From an uncultured Lentisphaeria bacterium (lineage in GTDB: Bacteria > Verrucomicrobiota > Lentisphaeria > Victivallales > UBA1829): a stretch of DNA of 64,000 nucleotides. This document shows, piece by piece, positions 9,460 to 17,782 of the stretch (position 1 is the first letter of the stretch; each line of letters begins with the position of its first letter). The translations under genes and the position numbers were made by a program. The DNA lies in the NCBI GenBank assembly GCA_949287225.1, contig CASEFP010000014.1, positions 1-64,000 of the forward strand. Direction: 5' to 3'. The notes beneath the pieces were generated by a model that was not told the origin of the DNA, ran no database searches, and was given only the letters and a program-made list of their open reading frames with translations.

Positions 9460-10005
9460 TCACTTTCCGTTGCGGATCCAGACTCCGGCGATCTCGGCGA
9501 TGAACATCTTGTGCGCCTCCTCGTCGGGCGCGTACATCGTGGTTTTCGCCGTCAGGTCGAGAATGTTCTCCTTGAAAAGCTGCCCGGCGTAGAGCTTCCG
9601 GCAGGACATCACAAGCGAGGCCTCGGCATAGGCGACCGTACCGGACGGCGTCTCAACAGGCGTGAATCCGCTTTCCGCCGCCTTGTCGCAGTCGCGCCCG
9701 GACTTCCTTCCGAAAATATGAAGCAGTTCGTTCCGGTACTGTTCCGGGTAGACGGAAAGCGAAAAGTCCGTTTTCTCTTCCAGAAACGAAAGCGTGTGGC
9801 GTGTCCTGCGGATGAAGACAAACGCAACCGGCTTGTTCCAGAGCACGCCGAGACCGCCCCACGACGCGGTCATGGAATTGAACGATTCCGGTGTGCCGCC
9901 GGTCACAAGAAGCCAGTCCTTCCCGATCAGGTCGAAGACGTTCCGGCTGATCTCCTCCGGACGGATTTCATGATATCGCGTTTGAAACACTGTTTTGTCA
10001 AGCAT
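9460..10005 (-). CDS. Flavin reductase-like FMN-binding protein
   Basis: 181 residues, the usual size for flavoredoxin/flavin-reductase-domain proteins of anaerobes. The family pattern is clear: DWLLVTGGTPESFNSMTASWGG (FMN phosphate binding), VAFVFIRRTRHTLSFLEE, and FSLSVYPEQYRNEL. It likely binds FMN and transfers electrons in the cytoplasm; partner and substrate are not evident. It lies 33 bases downstream of the Na/Pi-type transporter and 51 bases upstream of the glycosidase on the same strand, but no functional link is obvious. Confidence 0.85.
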   Translation of the reverse strand: MLDKTVFQTRYHEIRPEEISRNVFDLIGKDWLLVTGGTPESFNSMTASWGGLGVLWNKPVAFVFIRRTRHTLSFLEEKTDFSLSVYPEQYRNELLHIFGRKSGRDCDKAAESGFTPVETPSGTVAYAEASLVMSCRKLYAGQLFKENILDLTAKTTMYAPDEEAHKMFIAEIAGVWIRNGK

Positions 10006-10038
10006 AAGAGTCCTCCTGCTGTTCCGTGCAGTGCACGT

Positions 10039-12636
10039 TTATTTCATTGCAAAATAATGTTTCTGGATTTCGGGAGCGCGGACGGCGATGTTCGCGAGAT
10101 GGTCGCCGATGCGTTCGAGCTCCCAGAGCATTTCGATGAAAATGACGCTTGCCTCGACCGCGCACTTGCCCTCGTTGCGGCGTTCGATGTGCGACTGCTC
10201 ATAGCGTTTCGTCAGCTGGTTGATCTCCTCCTCGTTCTCCATGGCAAGCGTGGAAATCTCCTCGCCGACCGCCTCGGCTGCATCATCGGAAAGCGTGGTC
10301 TGCGCGGGATCGATTCCACGGATGGTATCCTGATTGCGCATGTAATCCTTCTCGTAGCGTTTGGCCAGCTTGTTGATCTTCTTCTCCTCCTTCAGAGCGG
10401 ACAATACGCTCTCCTTGTCCGTTCCGGCAAGGGCGATCCGGACGTTGTTCGCCTGCGAGTTGAGCAGTTCCCAGAGCCTTGCCAGATCCGCCTTCGCCAC
10501 ATCGGAGAGCGCGGCATTCGCCTTGGCCATGCGTTTCGTGAGCTTCATGATGTTTTCCGTATGGTCGGCGATCCGTTCGGCGTCGTTGGTGCAGTGCATC
10601 AGAAGCGGGATCAGGTCGGACTGGTGCTGGGTCAGCGGGCGGCGGGTGATCTGCACGAGATAATTCGTGATCGCCGTCTGCATGTCGTCGATCTTCTGCT
10701 CCTGTTCGCGGAGTTCTCGGAAGGCGTCGGCATCCACATTCACGGAGAGGAAATGACTGTTGACCACGCGGTCGATCATCTTCCAGGAGCGGGAGACCAT
10801 CTTGCGGATTTCGACAACCGTCTGCTCCAGTGCCACGGACGGCGTTTTCAGGAGCAGAGGTTCGAGCGTATGGGTCTTGAGCGAGGCTTCGTCATGCACC
10901 GGCAGGATCCATTCGCAGAGGTGCGCGAACCACCCCATGAACGGGAAGAGCGCGATCACCGTGACGATGTTGAACAGCGTATGCGCCATCGCAATATGCC
11001 GCTCGATGTTCTGCGGAACGGGCGCGAAGGCGTTTCCTGGCGTAATCATGTTGACGAAATAAAGAAAGACCGATGTCCGCGCCTCGCCGCAGGGGACATA
11101 GAAGAGAATCACCATCAGGAGCGCCCCGATGACGTTGAATAGGAAATGCGCCAGCGCGGACTGTTTCGCGACGCGGTTCGCGCCGAGCGAGGCAAGCCAC
11201 GCCGTGATCGTGGTCCCGATGTTCGTCCCGATCAGCAGCGGAACCGCCGTATAGAAGTTGACCAGCCCGCCCGCGGAGAGCGCAAGGATGATGCCGACCG
11301 CCGCCGCGCTGGACTGGATCAGGAATGTGGCAAGCATTCCGATTCCGATCGCGCCGAGCACCGCGCCGAGCGGCATGAATCCGCCGTATGTATGCGGAGC
11401 GCAGTCGAAGAGCCTGAAGAAGTTCACGAACGAGGGAAACGTTCCGAGCGTCCGCAGTTCATTGCTCATCATCGACATGCCGAAGAAGATCAGCCCGAAG
11501 CCGAGAATCGACGAACCCCATCCCCTGACAACGCGGTTTTTCGAAACCATCACCAGAAATCCGACGGCGACCGCCGGAAGCGCAAGCCCCGAAAGGTTGA
11601 AGGAGATGATCTGCGCGGTCACGGTGGTTCCGATGTTCGCGCCGAAGATGATCCCGATCGACTGGCGCAGCGTCAGGAGTCCGGCGTTGATGAAGCCGAT
11701 CACCATCACGGTCGTCGCGCTGGACGACTGAATGACCGCCGTGACGACGGTTCCGGCCAGCACGGCGACCAGTCCGTTCCGGGAGAAATACTGGAGGAAT
11801 TTCTTCATGTTCTCTCCGGCGATCTGCTGAAGCCCTTCCGCCATCAGCTGCATGCCGAAGATGAAGAAGGCGAGCCCGCCGATCACGCCGATGATCACCG
11901 TGACCAGATCAATGCCGAGCACCCGCATCTGGGCAAGACGCATGAAGTAGCCGCTTTTCGGGTCGGCAACCTCGACGGCGATCCGGTATTCGCCGGTCGC
12001 GCCGCCGAGCTGCACATGCGTCTGCGCAACGCCGTTGTCATCGGTTACTGCGGAACGGGTCAGCACCCTTGCAGTGTTGACATCCTCGGGCGAAGCTATG
12101 ACGCTGAAATAAACCGGAACATGAGAAGCCGGCCCTCCGTCCGGACGCACAAGGCGGATCGAAAGCGGATCGGGAAGGAGGCTGTTGACCCATCCCTCCT
12201 GCTCGCCGCCGGAGAGTTTCGCTCCGACGCCGACGCGGACCAGAATGGAGCGGTCCTCGAAACCTGCGGGAATCACGCGGATGTAGTTGTCCCCGACCTT
12301 TTTCCCGGCGGTGATCCGCACCGAAACCGTGCCGGTGATGTCCGTTTCCACACGCGCTGGTTCAATGGTCAGGTCGGACCCCTCGGCAGGGGTCAGCAGG
12401 ATCACCGCGCCGGGAACGCCGTCGGAGCGCACCTTGCCGCCGACACCGCGCACCTCGGGGCCGCAGGCGATGATCCGCAGATCCAGCGGGAAGGTCTCTC
12501 CCGGCAGGGCATACTGATCCGCCCCCTGTGCGACTTTCAGAAGTTTCACCTCATGCGCCCGCTCGGGCGCACAGGCGGCAAGACAGAGCGCCAGCGTGAA
12601 AAACATCACGGCGAGGACAATGATTTTCCGGACCAT
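10039..12636 (-). CDS. Na/Pi-cotransporter-like protein with N-terminal lipoprotein/Ig-like region and C-terminal PhoU domain
   Basis: 865 residues. Residues 1-25 form a lipoprotein signal ending in LAAC. Residues ~25-240 look like two beta-rich Ig-like (Big-type) extracytoplasmic domains (VTDDNGVAQTHVQLGG). Residues ~245-560 are the NptA/PNaS transporter core with the duplicated motif QSSSATTVMVIGF and QSSAAAVGIILAL, and a twin GTNIGTTITA/GANIGTTVTA. The final ~250 residues are a PhoU-like helical bundle with the tandem pattern found in this family. Likely role: sodium-driven phosphate uptake or efflux. The start at 12636 follows GGAG by six bases. The large exported N-terminal part is the unusual element. 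Confidence 0.85.
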   Translation of the reverse strand: MVRKIIVLAVMFFTLALCLAACAPERAHEVKLLKVAQGADQYALPGETFPLDLRIIACGPEVRGVGGKVRSDGVPGAVILLTPAEGSDLTIEPARVETDITGTVSVRITAGKKVGDNYIRVIPAGFEDRSILVRVGVGAKLSGGEQEGWVNSLLPDPLSIRLVRPDGGPASHVPVYFSVIASPEDVNTARVLTRSAVTDDNGVAQTHVQLGGATGEYRIAVEVADPKSGYFMRLAQMRVLGIDLVTVIIGVIGGLAFFIFGMQLMAEGLQQIAGENMKKFLQYFSRNGLVAVLAGTVVTAVIQSSSATTVMVIGFINAGLLTLRQSIGIIFGANIGTTVTAQIISFNLSGLALPAVAVGFLVMVSKNRVVRGWGSSILGFGLIFFGMSMMSNELRTLGTFPSFVNFFRLFDCAPHTYGGFMPLGAVLGAIGIGMLATFLIQSSAAAVGIILALSAGGLVNFYTAVPLLIGTNIGTTITAWLASLGANRVAKQSALAHFLFNVIGALLMVILFYVPCGEARTSVFLYFVNMITPGNAFAPVPQNIERHIAMAHTLFNIVTVIALFPFMGWFAHLCEWILPVHDEASLKTHTLEPLLLKTPSVALEQTVVEIRKMVSRSWKMIDRVVNSHFLSVNVDADAFRELREQEQKIDDMQTAITNYLVQITRRPLTQHQSDLIPLLMHCTNDAERIADHTENIMKLTKRMAKANAALSDVAKADLARLWELLNSQANNVRIALAGTDKESVLSALKEEKKINKLAKRYEKDYMRNQDTIRGIDPAQTTLSDDAAEAVGEEISTLAMENEEEINQLTKRYEQSHIERRNEGKCAVEASVIFIEMLWELERIGDHLANIAVRAPEIQKHYFAMK

Positions 12637-12682
12637 AAACAACTCCATGCAGGATTCAGAAATTCATACAAAAGTTTTCATC

Positions 12683-12733
12683 ACTATACCACGGATTCCG
12701 GGGTTTGACAATTCCCGGGAACATTAATATTGA
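12683..12733. promoter_or_regulatory. Divergent promoters sharing the -35 region
   Basis: Plus strand: TTGACA (12705-12710), 17 bases, TATTGA (12728-12733), toward the aldolase gene. Minus strand: TTGTCA (12711-12706), 17 bases, TATAGT (12688-12683), toward the transporter. The two -35 hexamers overlap by five bases, so the two polymerases could not bind together. A second plus-strand candidate is TTGAGT with TAAAGT further downstream. Confidence 0.55.
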
Positions 12734-12816
12734 ATTTTTTGTGATCCGGCATTGAGTTTTCACGAAAGGCAGTGTAAAGTATATGTTCCAGTTCCAACAA
12801 AAACAAGGAGTCGATC

Positions 12817-14109
12817 ATGAATCTTGAAATGATGCACCCGCGCGACCTCATCACCCTTATCATGAAGCGCCTTTACGGCTACGGCATGACGACCACCTCC
12901 GGCGGCAATCTCTCAATCCTCGACAACGAGGGCAACATGTGGATCAGCCCCGGCAGCGTGGACAAAGGCACGCTCCGCCCCGAAGACATCGTCTGCGTCA
13001 AGGCCGACGGCACAATCGAGGGGATTCACAAACCCTCCAGCGAATTCCCGTTCCACCGCCACATCTATAAACTGCGCCCCGACATCAAGGCGGTCCTTCA
13101 CGCACATCCGGCGGCGCTCGTCGCCTTCAGCATCACGGGCCGCAAGCCCAACACCTCGCTCCTGACCAAGGCTTCCGAAATCTGCGGCGACATCGGATTC
13201 GCCGGTTACGAGGTTCCGGGAAGCGAGGCGCTCGGCAACCTGGTCTCCGCCGAATTCGAAAAGGGCCACAACTGCATCCTGCTCCAGAACCACGGCGTCT
13301 GCACGACGGGAAAAGACCTGCTCGAAGCCTTCGAGCGCTTTGAAACGCTGGACTATCTGGCGAGAATCGAAATCAAGGCCGAGGCGCTCGGCAAGATCAA
13401 ACCGCTTGACGCGGAAACCCGCGCCCTCTCCCGGACGCTCGAAAAGAAGCTGATGCCCGAGTTCATCCCGGCGGAACACTCCGTGCGCGAGTGCGAACTC
13501 CGCGAGGAGATGGTCAAACTCATCAACCGCTCCTACAACCGGATGCTCTCGTTCTCCACCGACGGAACCTTCTCCGCACGCGTGTCTCCTGATCAGTTCC
13601 TCGTGACGCCCAAGGGACTTGACCGCATGAACCTGCGCAACGACGAACTGGTGCTGATCCAGGACAACTACCGCGAAATGGGCAAGGTTCCGAGCCGTGC
13701 GGCCGGCTTCTTCAAGGCGATCTACGACACCCATCCGTGGGTCAACGCGATCATTGTCTCCAAGCCCGTGAACATCATGGGATACGCCGTGACGGAGGAA
13801 AAGATCGACACCAAGACCATTCCGGAAAGCTACATTCTGCTCCGCGACATCGTGGACATCCCCTGCGCGGAACATTACAAGGATCCGATGGCAACTGTGA
13901 ATAAAATTGCGCCGAACGCGCCGGTCATCATGCTGCGCAACGACTGTCTGCTGACGGTCGGATCCACACTGCTCCAGGCGTTCGACCGTCTGGAAGTCGC
14001 GGAATTCTGCGCCAACAGCCTCCTTGCCTCCAAACGTCTCGGCGGCGTCAAGCCGATCACGGAAGAGCAGAAGAAGGATCTCATCAAGGCGTTCCATCTT
14101 CCGGAGTGA
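12817..14109 (+). CDS. Tandem class II aldolase/adducin-domain protein
   Basis: 430 residues with two copies of the class II aldolase fold. The first (about 6-200) keeps the metal site: SSEFPFHRH (Glu), HAHPAALVAFS (two His) and LLQNHGVCTTG (third His). The second (about 222-425) aligns in order but has lost these residues: PSRAAGFFKAIY, DTHPWVNAI and LRNDCLLTVGS, where Glu becomes Ala, the first His becomes Asp and NHG becomes NDC. The first domain may act on a phosphorylated sugar such as fuculose- or rhamnulose-1-phosphate, while the second is probably structural or regulatory. The convergent GH29 fucosidase downstream is consistent with, but does not prove, fucose use. Confidence 0.85.
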   Translation: MNLEMMHPRDLITLIMKRLYGYGMTTTSGGNLSILDNEGNMWISPGSVDKGTLRPEDIVCVKADGTIEGIHKPSSEFPFHRHIYKLRPDIKAVLHAHPAALVAFSITGRKPNTSLLTKASEICGDIGFAGYEVPGSEALGNLVSAEFEKGHNCILLQNHGVCTTGKDLLEAFERFETLDYLARIEIKAEALGKIKPLDAETRALSRTLEKKLMPEFIPAEHSVRECELREEMVKLINRSYNRMLSFSTDGTFSARVSPDQFLVTPKGLDRMNLRNDELVLIQDNYREMGKVPSRAAGFFKAIYDTHPWVNAIIVSKPVNIMGYAVTEEKIDTKTIPESYILLRDIVDIPCAEHYKDPMATVNKIAPNAPVIMLRNDCLLTVGSTLLQAFDRLEVAEFCANSLLASKRLGGVKPITEEQKKDLIKAFHLPE

Positions 14110-14148
14110 TTCTCTCGAGGAAATATCGGCAGGGCCGTCCTGCCTGAA

Positions 14149-14196
14149 CAGACACACCCGTATCGCCTGCGGTATGGGTATGTCTGTTTTTCTTTT
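14149..14196 (+). terminator. Intrinsic terminator of the aldolase gene
   Basis: A hairpin runs from about 14149 to 14187, with outer arms CAGACA and TGTCTG and inner pairing of the CCC and GGG blocks, followed by a T-rich run (14186-14196, TGTTTTTCTTTT). Confidence 0.7.
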
Positions 14197-14229
14197 GAGT
14201 GCCGGCGACGACAGGGACAGCCGGACAGC

Positions 14230-14279
14230 AAAAAAAGATCCGCGGAAGTCCGGGGATTCCCCGCCACGCTTCCGCGGAT
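14230..14279 (-). terminator. Intrinsic terminator of the fucosidase gene
   Basis: Perfect 11-base arms ATCCGCGGAAG (14238-14248) and CTTCCGCGGAT (14269-14279) enclose a second stem CGGGG/CCCCG. Read on the minus strand it is followed by seven T (14236-14230). It lies 28 bases after the fucosidase stop. Confidence 0.85.
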
Positions 14280-14306
14280 GATGAGAACGCCTCTTTGACG
14301 CAGCAC

Positions 14307-15593
14307 TTATTTCAGAAAAATTTCAATCACAGGAACTTCGACCGGCGGCTTCACGACAGGAAGTTCCAGTGTAACGGCGCCCTGGACAGTTTTGTGAAGC
14401 AGTCCGGAATGTACGGCCCTGTCGGCGGCATCACGGATCTTCACTTCGCTTCCATCATGAAGGAACTGGGCATATGCCACTTTGCCGGAGAGGCCTTTCA
14501 ATGTAACATGTTTGAAAGGCCAGTTCATAATATGAAGATAAAGGCGGTTCGTCTCCGGATTGAAGGTATAGCGGCAGTCGCGCGGTTCGAGCAGACCTTC
14601 GGCCATGCCGCAGCCGTAAATGGAACGGGAATGATATTTCATCCACTCTGCAAACCCTTTCAGACGTTCCATCGCCCGGCCGTCGAGATAGCCTCTTGAG
14701 GTCGGTCCGACATTCATCAGAAGATTGCCGTTGCGGCAGACATGGTTGATCAGCAGGTCGATGCACTGCTTCATCGACTTCCAGGTCAGTTCGTCGCGAT
14801 GATAACCCCCGGAACCGGAGACGGTCTGGCAACCTTCCCAGACAACGGGATTGCCGTCGGCGTCGGTCACGGGATCATCCGGCGTATTCTGTTCCGGAGT
14901 CGTAACATCGCCGGCGCCGGGCAGATCCAGACGGTTGTTGATGATGATGCCAGGCTGGAGTTCGCGGATCATTTTCACCAGTCCCTCGGAATCCCAGTCG
15001 AGATGCCCCTTTCCTGATTCCCACAGCGGATAGGAGAAATCAAACCAGATGATGTCGATTTTCCCGTATCCGGTCAGCAGTTCGCGGACCTGGTTGTGAA
15101 GGTATTCGCGGTAACGCGCCATGTCACGTCCGGCGTTGAGCGCCTCGCGGTCGGGGCGGTTGCGGAGGGGATGCACGGAATCGACGGTGAAGTCGGGGTG
15201 ATGCCAGTCGATCAGCGAGTGGTAGAAGCCGACGCGCAGACCTTCCGCCCGGAACGCATCGACGATCTCGCGGAGCAGATCGCGTCCGCACGGGGTGTTC
15301 GTCACCTTGTAATCGGTGTATCTGGAATCCCACATGCAGAATCCCTCATGGTGTTTGGTCGTGATGACAAAGTACTTCATCCCTGCTTCGCGTGCGGCTT
15401 TCGCCCACTCCTTCGGATCAAAAAGGTCGGGATTGAAGCGTTCAAAATATTTCTCATACGCCTCATCCGGAATCTCCTCGTAATTCCGAACCCACTCATG
15501 CCGTCCCGGCATGGAATAGAGTCCCCAGTGAATGAACATTCCGAAGCGGTCATGGGTAAACCAGCTTGTGTCGCCTTTTCCGAAATCCGTCAT
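14307..15593 (-). CDS. Alpha-L-fucosidase, GH29 family
   Basis: Retaining glycosidase that removes terminal alpha-linked L-fucose. 428 residues, no signal peptide visible, so likely cytoplasmic. The GH29 hallmarks are present: RFGMFIHWGLYSMPGRHEWV near the N-terminus, YFVITTKHHEGFCMWDS (about residue 75), RVGFYHSLIDWHHPDF, and IDIIWFDFSYP (about residue 182), where the Asp is the expected nucleophile. A beta-sandwich C-terminal domain follows. AAGGAGG precedes the start. It is divergent from an AraC-family regulator that probably controls it, and convergent with the tandem aldolase gene. Confidence 0.93.
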   Translation of the reverse strand: MTDFGKGDTSWFTHDRFGMFIHWGLYSMPGRHEWVRNYEEIPDEAYEKYFERFNPDLFDPKEWAKAAREAGMKYFVITTKHHEGFCMWDSRYTDYKVTNTPCGRDLLREIVDAFRAEGLRVGFYHSLIDWHHPDFTVDSVHPLRNRPDREALNAGRDMARYREYLHNQVRELLTGYGKIDIIWFDFSYPLWESGKGHLDWDSEGLVKMIRELQPGIIINNRLDLPGAGDVTTPEQNTPDDPVTDADGNPVVWEGCQTVSGSGGYHRDELTWKSMKQCIDLLINHVCRNGNLLMNVGPTSRGYLDGRAMERLKGFAEWMKYHSRSIYGCGMAEGLLEPRDCRYTFNPETNRLYLHIMNWPFKHVTLKGLSGKVAYAQFLHDGSEVKIRDAADRAVHSGLLHKTVQGAVTLELPVVKPPVEVPVIEIFLK

Positions 15594-15683
15594 TTCAGCC
15601 TCCTTTTTCGCCTTTTTTGACTTTGTCGGGTTGCAACTTTGGAAACAATAGGCTATTTTATGAAAGAATTCAATCGATCAACT

Positions 15684-15701
15684 ATGAATAAAGCACAGTA
15701 A
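15684..15701 (+). other. Five-codon leader ORF before the AraC gene
   Basis: ATG AAT AAA GCA CAG TAA ends three bases before the AraC start, which begins with the same nine bases ATGAATAAA. Neither start has a clear ribosome-binding site. It may be a small leader peptide or a chance duplication. Confidence 0.3.
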
Positions 15702-15704
15702 ATT

Positions 15705-16502
15705 ATGAATAAAATCAATGCGGCGATTCTGGAGTATCCGCAGCTTCGCATGAATTCCGTCGGCTATGTACGTCTGGGAAAGTTCTGGAATTCCCTGAAT
15801 CTCGGCGGACACTACTGGCGTCTTTATTATCATGACAGTCCCGGAGCGGGAATCTACGCCGGCCGAAAAAAAGTGGAGCTCCAGCCGGACCGCGTCTATC
15901 TCCTTCCTCCGAACTGCGACCTGGAGACCTGGTGCACGGGAGAACCCGTCCAGCTTTATCTGCATTTTGAAATGACACAGATCGCGGGGAATCCGGATTA
16001 TCCCTACAACGAGCTGCCCGTCAGCGACGATATGCGGACGTTGCTCGCGCGTCTGAGCCATCTTCTGGAACACAAGGAGGACGCGGGAAGGGCCCAGGCG
16101 AAACTGCTTGCCATTGCAATCGCGGGATGCGCCATGGCACTGCTCCCCCCGGAAGCGCTGACCGAACTCAATTCCGACAAGCGAATTGCAGCAGTCTGCG
16201 ATTACCTGCGGGAAAACCTGCAGAAGGAGCATTCCATCGACCTGCTCGCCGTCCGGGCAAGGATGGCGCCCAACGCCTTTCTGCGACAGTTCCGGGAAAT
16301 CACGGGGAGCACCCCTTATCAGTATCTGCTTCAGCTGCGATACAGTTACGCCTCCCGGCTGCTGGAATCACAGGCATTTTCGATCGACGAGATCTGTGAC
16401 CTGATCGGCGTCAAAGACCGCTTCCATTTCTCACGGCGCTTCAAAAAACTCTATGGCGCACCGCCGGCACTCTACCGGAAACAGCATGCGCCGCATCTGT
16501 AA
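15705..16502 (+). CDS. AraC-family transcriptional regulator
   Basis: 265 residues. The N-terminal ~165 residues form a cupin-like sensor (GRKKVELQPDRVYLLPPNC). The C-terminal ~100 residues are the double helix-turn-helix domain: IDLLAVRARMAPNAFLRQFR and the second signature FSIDEICDLIGVKDRFHFSR, ending in the usual FKKLYGAPPALYR. It is transcribed away from the GH29 fucosidase across a 111-base spacer, so it most likely activates that gene in response to a sugar. The start lacks a clear ribosome-binding site and follows a tiny leader ORF. Confidence 0.88.
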   Translation: MNKINAAILEYPQLRMNSVGYVRLGKFWNSLNLGGHYWRLYYHDSPGAGIYAGRKKVELQPDRVYLLPPNCDLETWCTGEPVQLYLHFEMTQIAGNPDYPYNELPVSDDMRTLLARLSHLLEHKEDAGRAQAKLLAIAIAGCAMALLPPEALTELNSDKRIAAVCDYLRENLQKEHSIDLLAVRARMAPNAFLRQFREITGSTPYQYLLQLRYSYASRLLESQAFSIDEICDLIGVKDRFHFSRRFKKLYGAPPALYRKQHAPHL

Positions 16503-17161
16503 AAATCCGCCTTGAGTATGAAAAAAACTCTCTTTCTTCTCCGGACGACAGAAAAATCTTCAAAAAAAATGAAATATTCTCCGTTTTCCGCTTTTATTTT
16601 TTCCACAATGGATTATTGTTCTTTTTCAGAAGGGCCGCATGTGCGAAACGGTTTTTTTCCGCACACGCGACGTTAATATATTATGAAAAGCAATCAGGCG
16701 AATTCGGATTGCATGTTTGACCTGAAAGTCTCGTGACAGATGGAAATATTTGCTGAATTGAAAAACGATGCGCACCTCTCCAGCCCCGGGCAGGATCGTT
16801 CTTCCGCCGGAGCCTTGGGAATGTGTACAACCGCAAGAAAAACGCCATGCGGCATTTTTCCAAGTTTTCTTTTTATGAAAATATGACGTAACACACGATT
16901 TTTTCAGATCATCGGCTCTCCGTTCCGCTTCATGGCACGGTGCAACCAGATGAAGCAGTTTTTTGTTGACATGACCGGGAAAACAGCAGACGGACACCCC
17001 GTGGGGAATTCCGCTGTTCTGATTTTTTCTCCGCACGGACTCGACACTCCTCCTTCCGGCATGCGCCGAAACCATTCAACCCCAGGCGGTATTGACAGGT
17101 TGTGTGTATCCGCGCGCGCTCTGCCGCTGCCGCCGCTGCTCTTTCAGGGAACAGTTTGAAA
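16503..17161. other. Non-coding stretch with several inverted repeats
   Basis: No convincing protein gene over 659 bases; the few open frames lack ribosome sites and family features. Visible structures: a stem GTGCG/CGCAC near 16638-16664; AACGAT...ATCGTT enclosing CCT...AGG near 16766-16803; an AAAAA...TTTTT stem around GCC/GGC near 16848-16870; and a terminator-like hairpin AACAGC...GCTGTT with inner CCCC/GGGG, followed by GATTTTTTCT, near 16983-17032. A small RNA could be encoded here. It precedes the 5-FTHF cyclo-ligase gene, next to which 6S RNA lies in some bacteria, but no 6S signature could be confirmed. Confidence 0.4.
16983..17032 (+). terminator. Terminator-like hairpin in the non-coding stretch
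   Basis: AACAGC near 16984 pairs with GCTGTT near 17016; GGA pairs with TCC, and an inner stem CCCC/GGGG is present; T-rich tract after it. No upstream gene on the plus strand is close (AraC ends at 16502), so it may end a small transcript. Confidence 0.5.
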
Positions 17162-17782
17162 ATGACGGTGTCGAACCCATCTGAAAAACAACTTTTGCGT
17201 CGGGAGAAACTGCTTTTGAGAAAGAGTCTTTCCCCCGCCGTCAGATGCGCGGCCGATGCTGCCATTCTGAAACAACTGGAAGCTCTGCCGGAATTCGCGG
17301 AAGCTTCCGTCATCGCGGCGTATGCCGGCGATGGAACCGAGCCGGATCTGATGCCGCTGCTCAAACGCGCCGCCGCCGCGGGCAAGATCATCTGCCTGCC
17401 GCGCTGGCGTGACGATTCCAGTTATGAAATGGCACTGCTGGGCGGAGACTTCAAAACGGTCCCCGGCAAATGGAACATGCCGGAACCGCCGAAAGAGGCT
17501 CCGGTCGTGGAAGAGAAACTGCTGAACAGTGCGCTCTGGCTTGTGCCGGGTGTGGCGTTTGATGAGAACTGCGCCAGGCTCGGACGCGGCAAGGGAATCT
17601 ACGACAGACTCCTTGCCGGAACGGACGGAGTGTCCGCGGGAGTCTTTTACGAGTGCCAGCAAACCGCCGGGCTGCCGACCGAACCGCACGACCGTCCTCT
17701 GGACATCGTCGTGACGGAATCGTGTGTCCGCCGCCGGAACCAATTGAACTGCAAAAACCTGCATGGAAAGGAACTACGATGA
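17162..17782 (+). CDS. 5-formyltetrahydrofolate cyclo-ligase family protein
   Basis: 206 residues, the family size. Converts 5-formyl-THF to 5,10-methenyl-THF with ATP in the cytoplasm. Family motifs: an N-terminal basic helix with LLRREKLLLRKSLSP, then IAAYAGDGTEPDLMPLL, and the C-terminal core LVPGVAFDENCARLGRGKGIYD (about residues 138-159). The ATG at 17162 is chosen over an upstream in-frame ATG at 17102, whose extension is only low-complexity Ala/Ser; the ribosome site is weak. Its stop overlaps the RNase Y start by 4 bases, so the two are coupled. Confidence 0.88.
   Translation: MTVSNPSEKQLLRREKLLLRKSLSPAVRCAADAAILKQLEALPEFAEASVIAAYAGDGTEPDLMPLLKRAAAAGKIICLPRWRDDSSYEMALLGGDFKTVPGKWNMPEPPKEAPVVEEKLLNSALWLVPGVAFDENCARLGRGKGIYDRLLAGTDGVSAGVFYECQQTAGLPTEPHDRPLDIVVTESCVRRRNQLNCKNLHGKELR

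Noticed and set aside
8527-11142. 871-codon open frame on the plus strand
   Set aside because: It lies opposite the phosphodiester glycosidase, flavin reductase and Na/Pi-type genes, which show clear family motifs. Its product is Arg/His-rich with no domain features.
11146-12708. 520-codon plus-strand frame
   Set aside because: Antisense to the transporter fusion. Composition is a charged mirror of the real gene.
16503-17161. 6S RNA, SRP RNA, tmRNA or RNase P RNA in the gap
   Set aside because: No conserved signature could be recognised by eye. Only a candidate non-coding stretch is reported.
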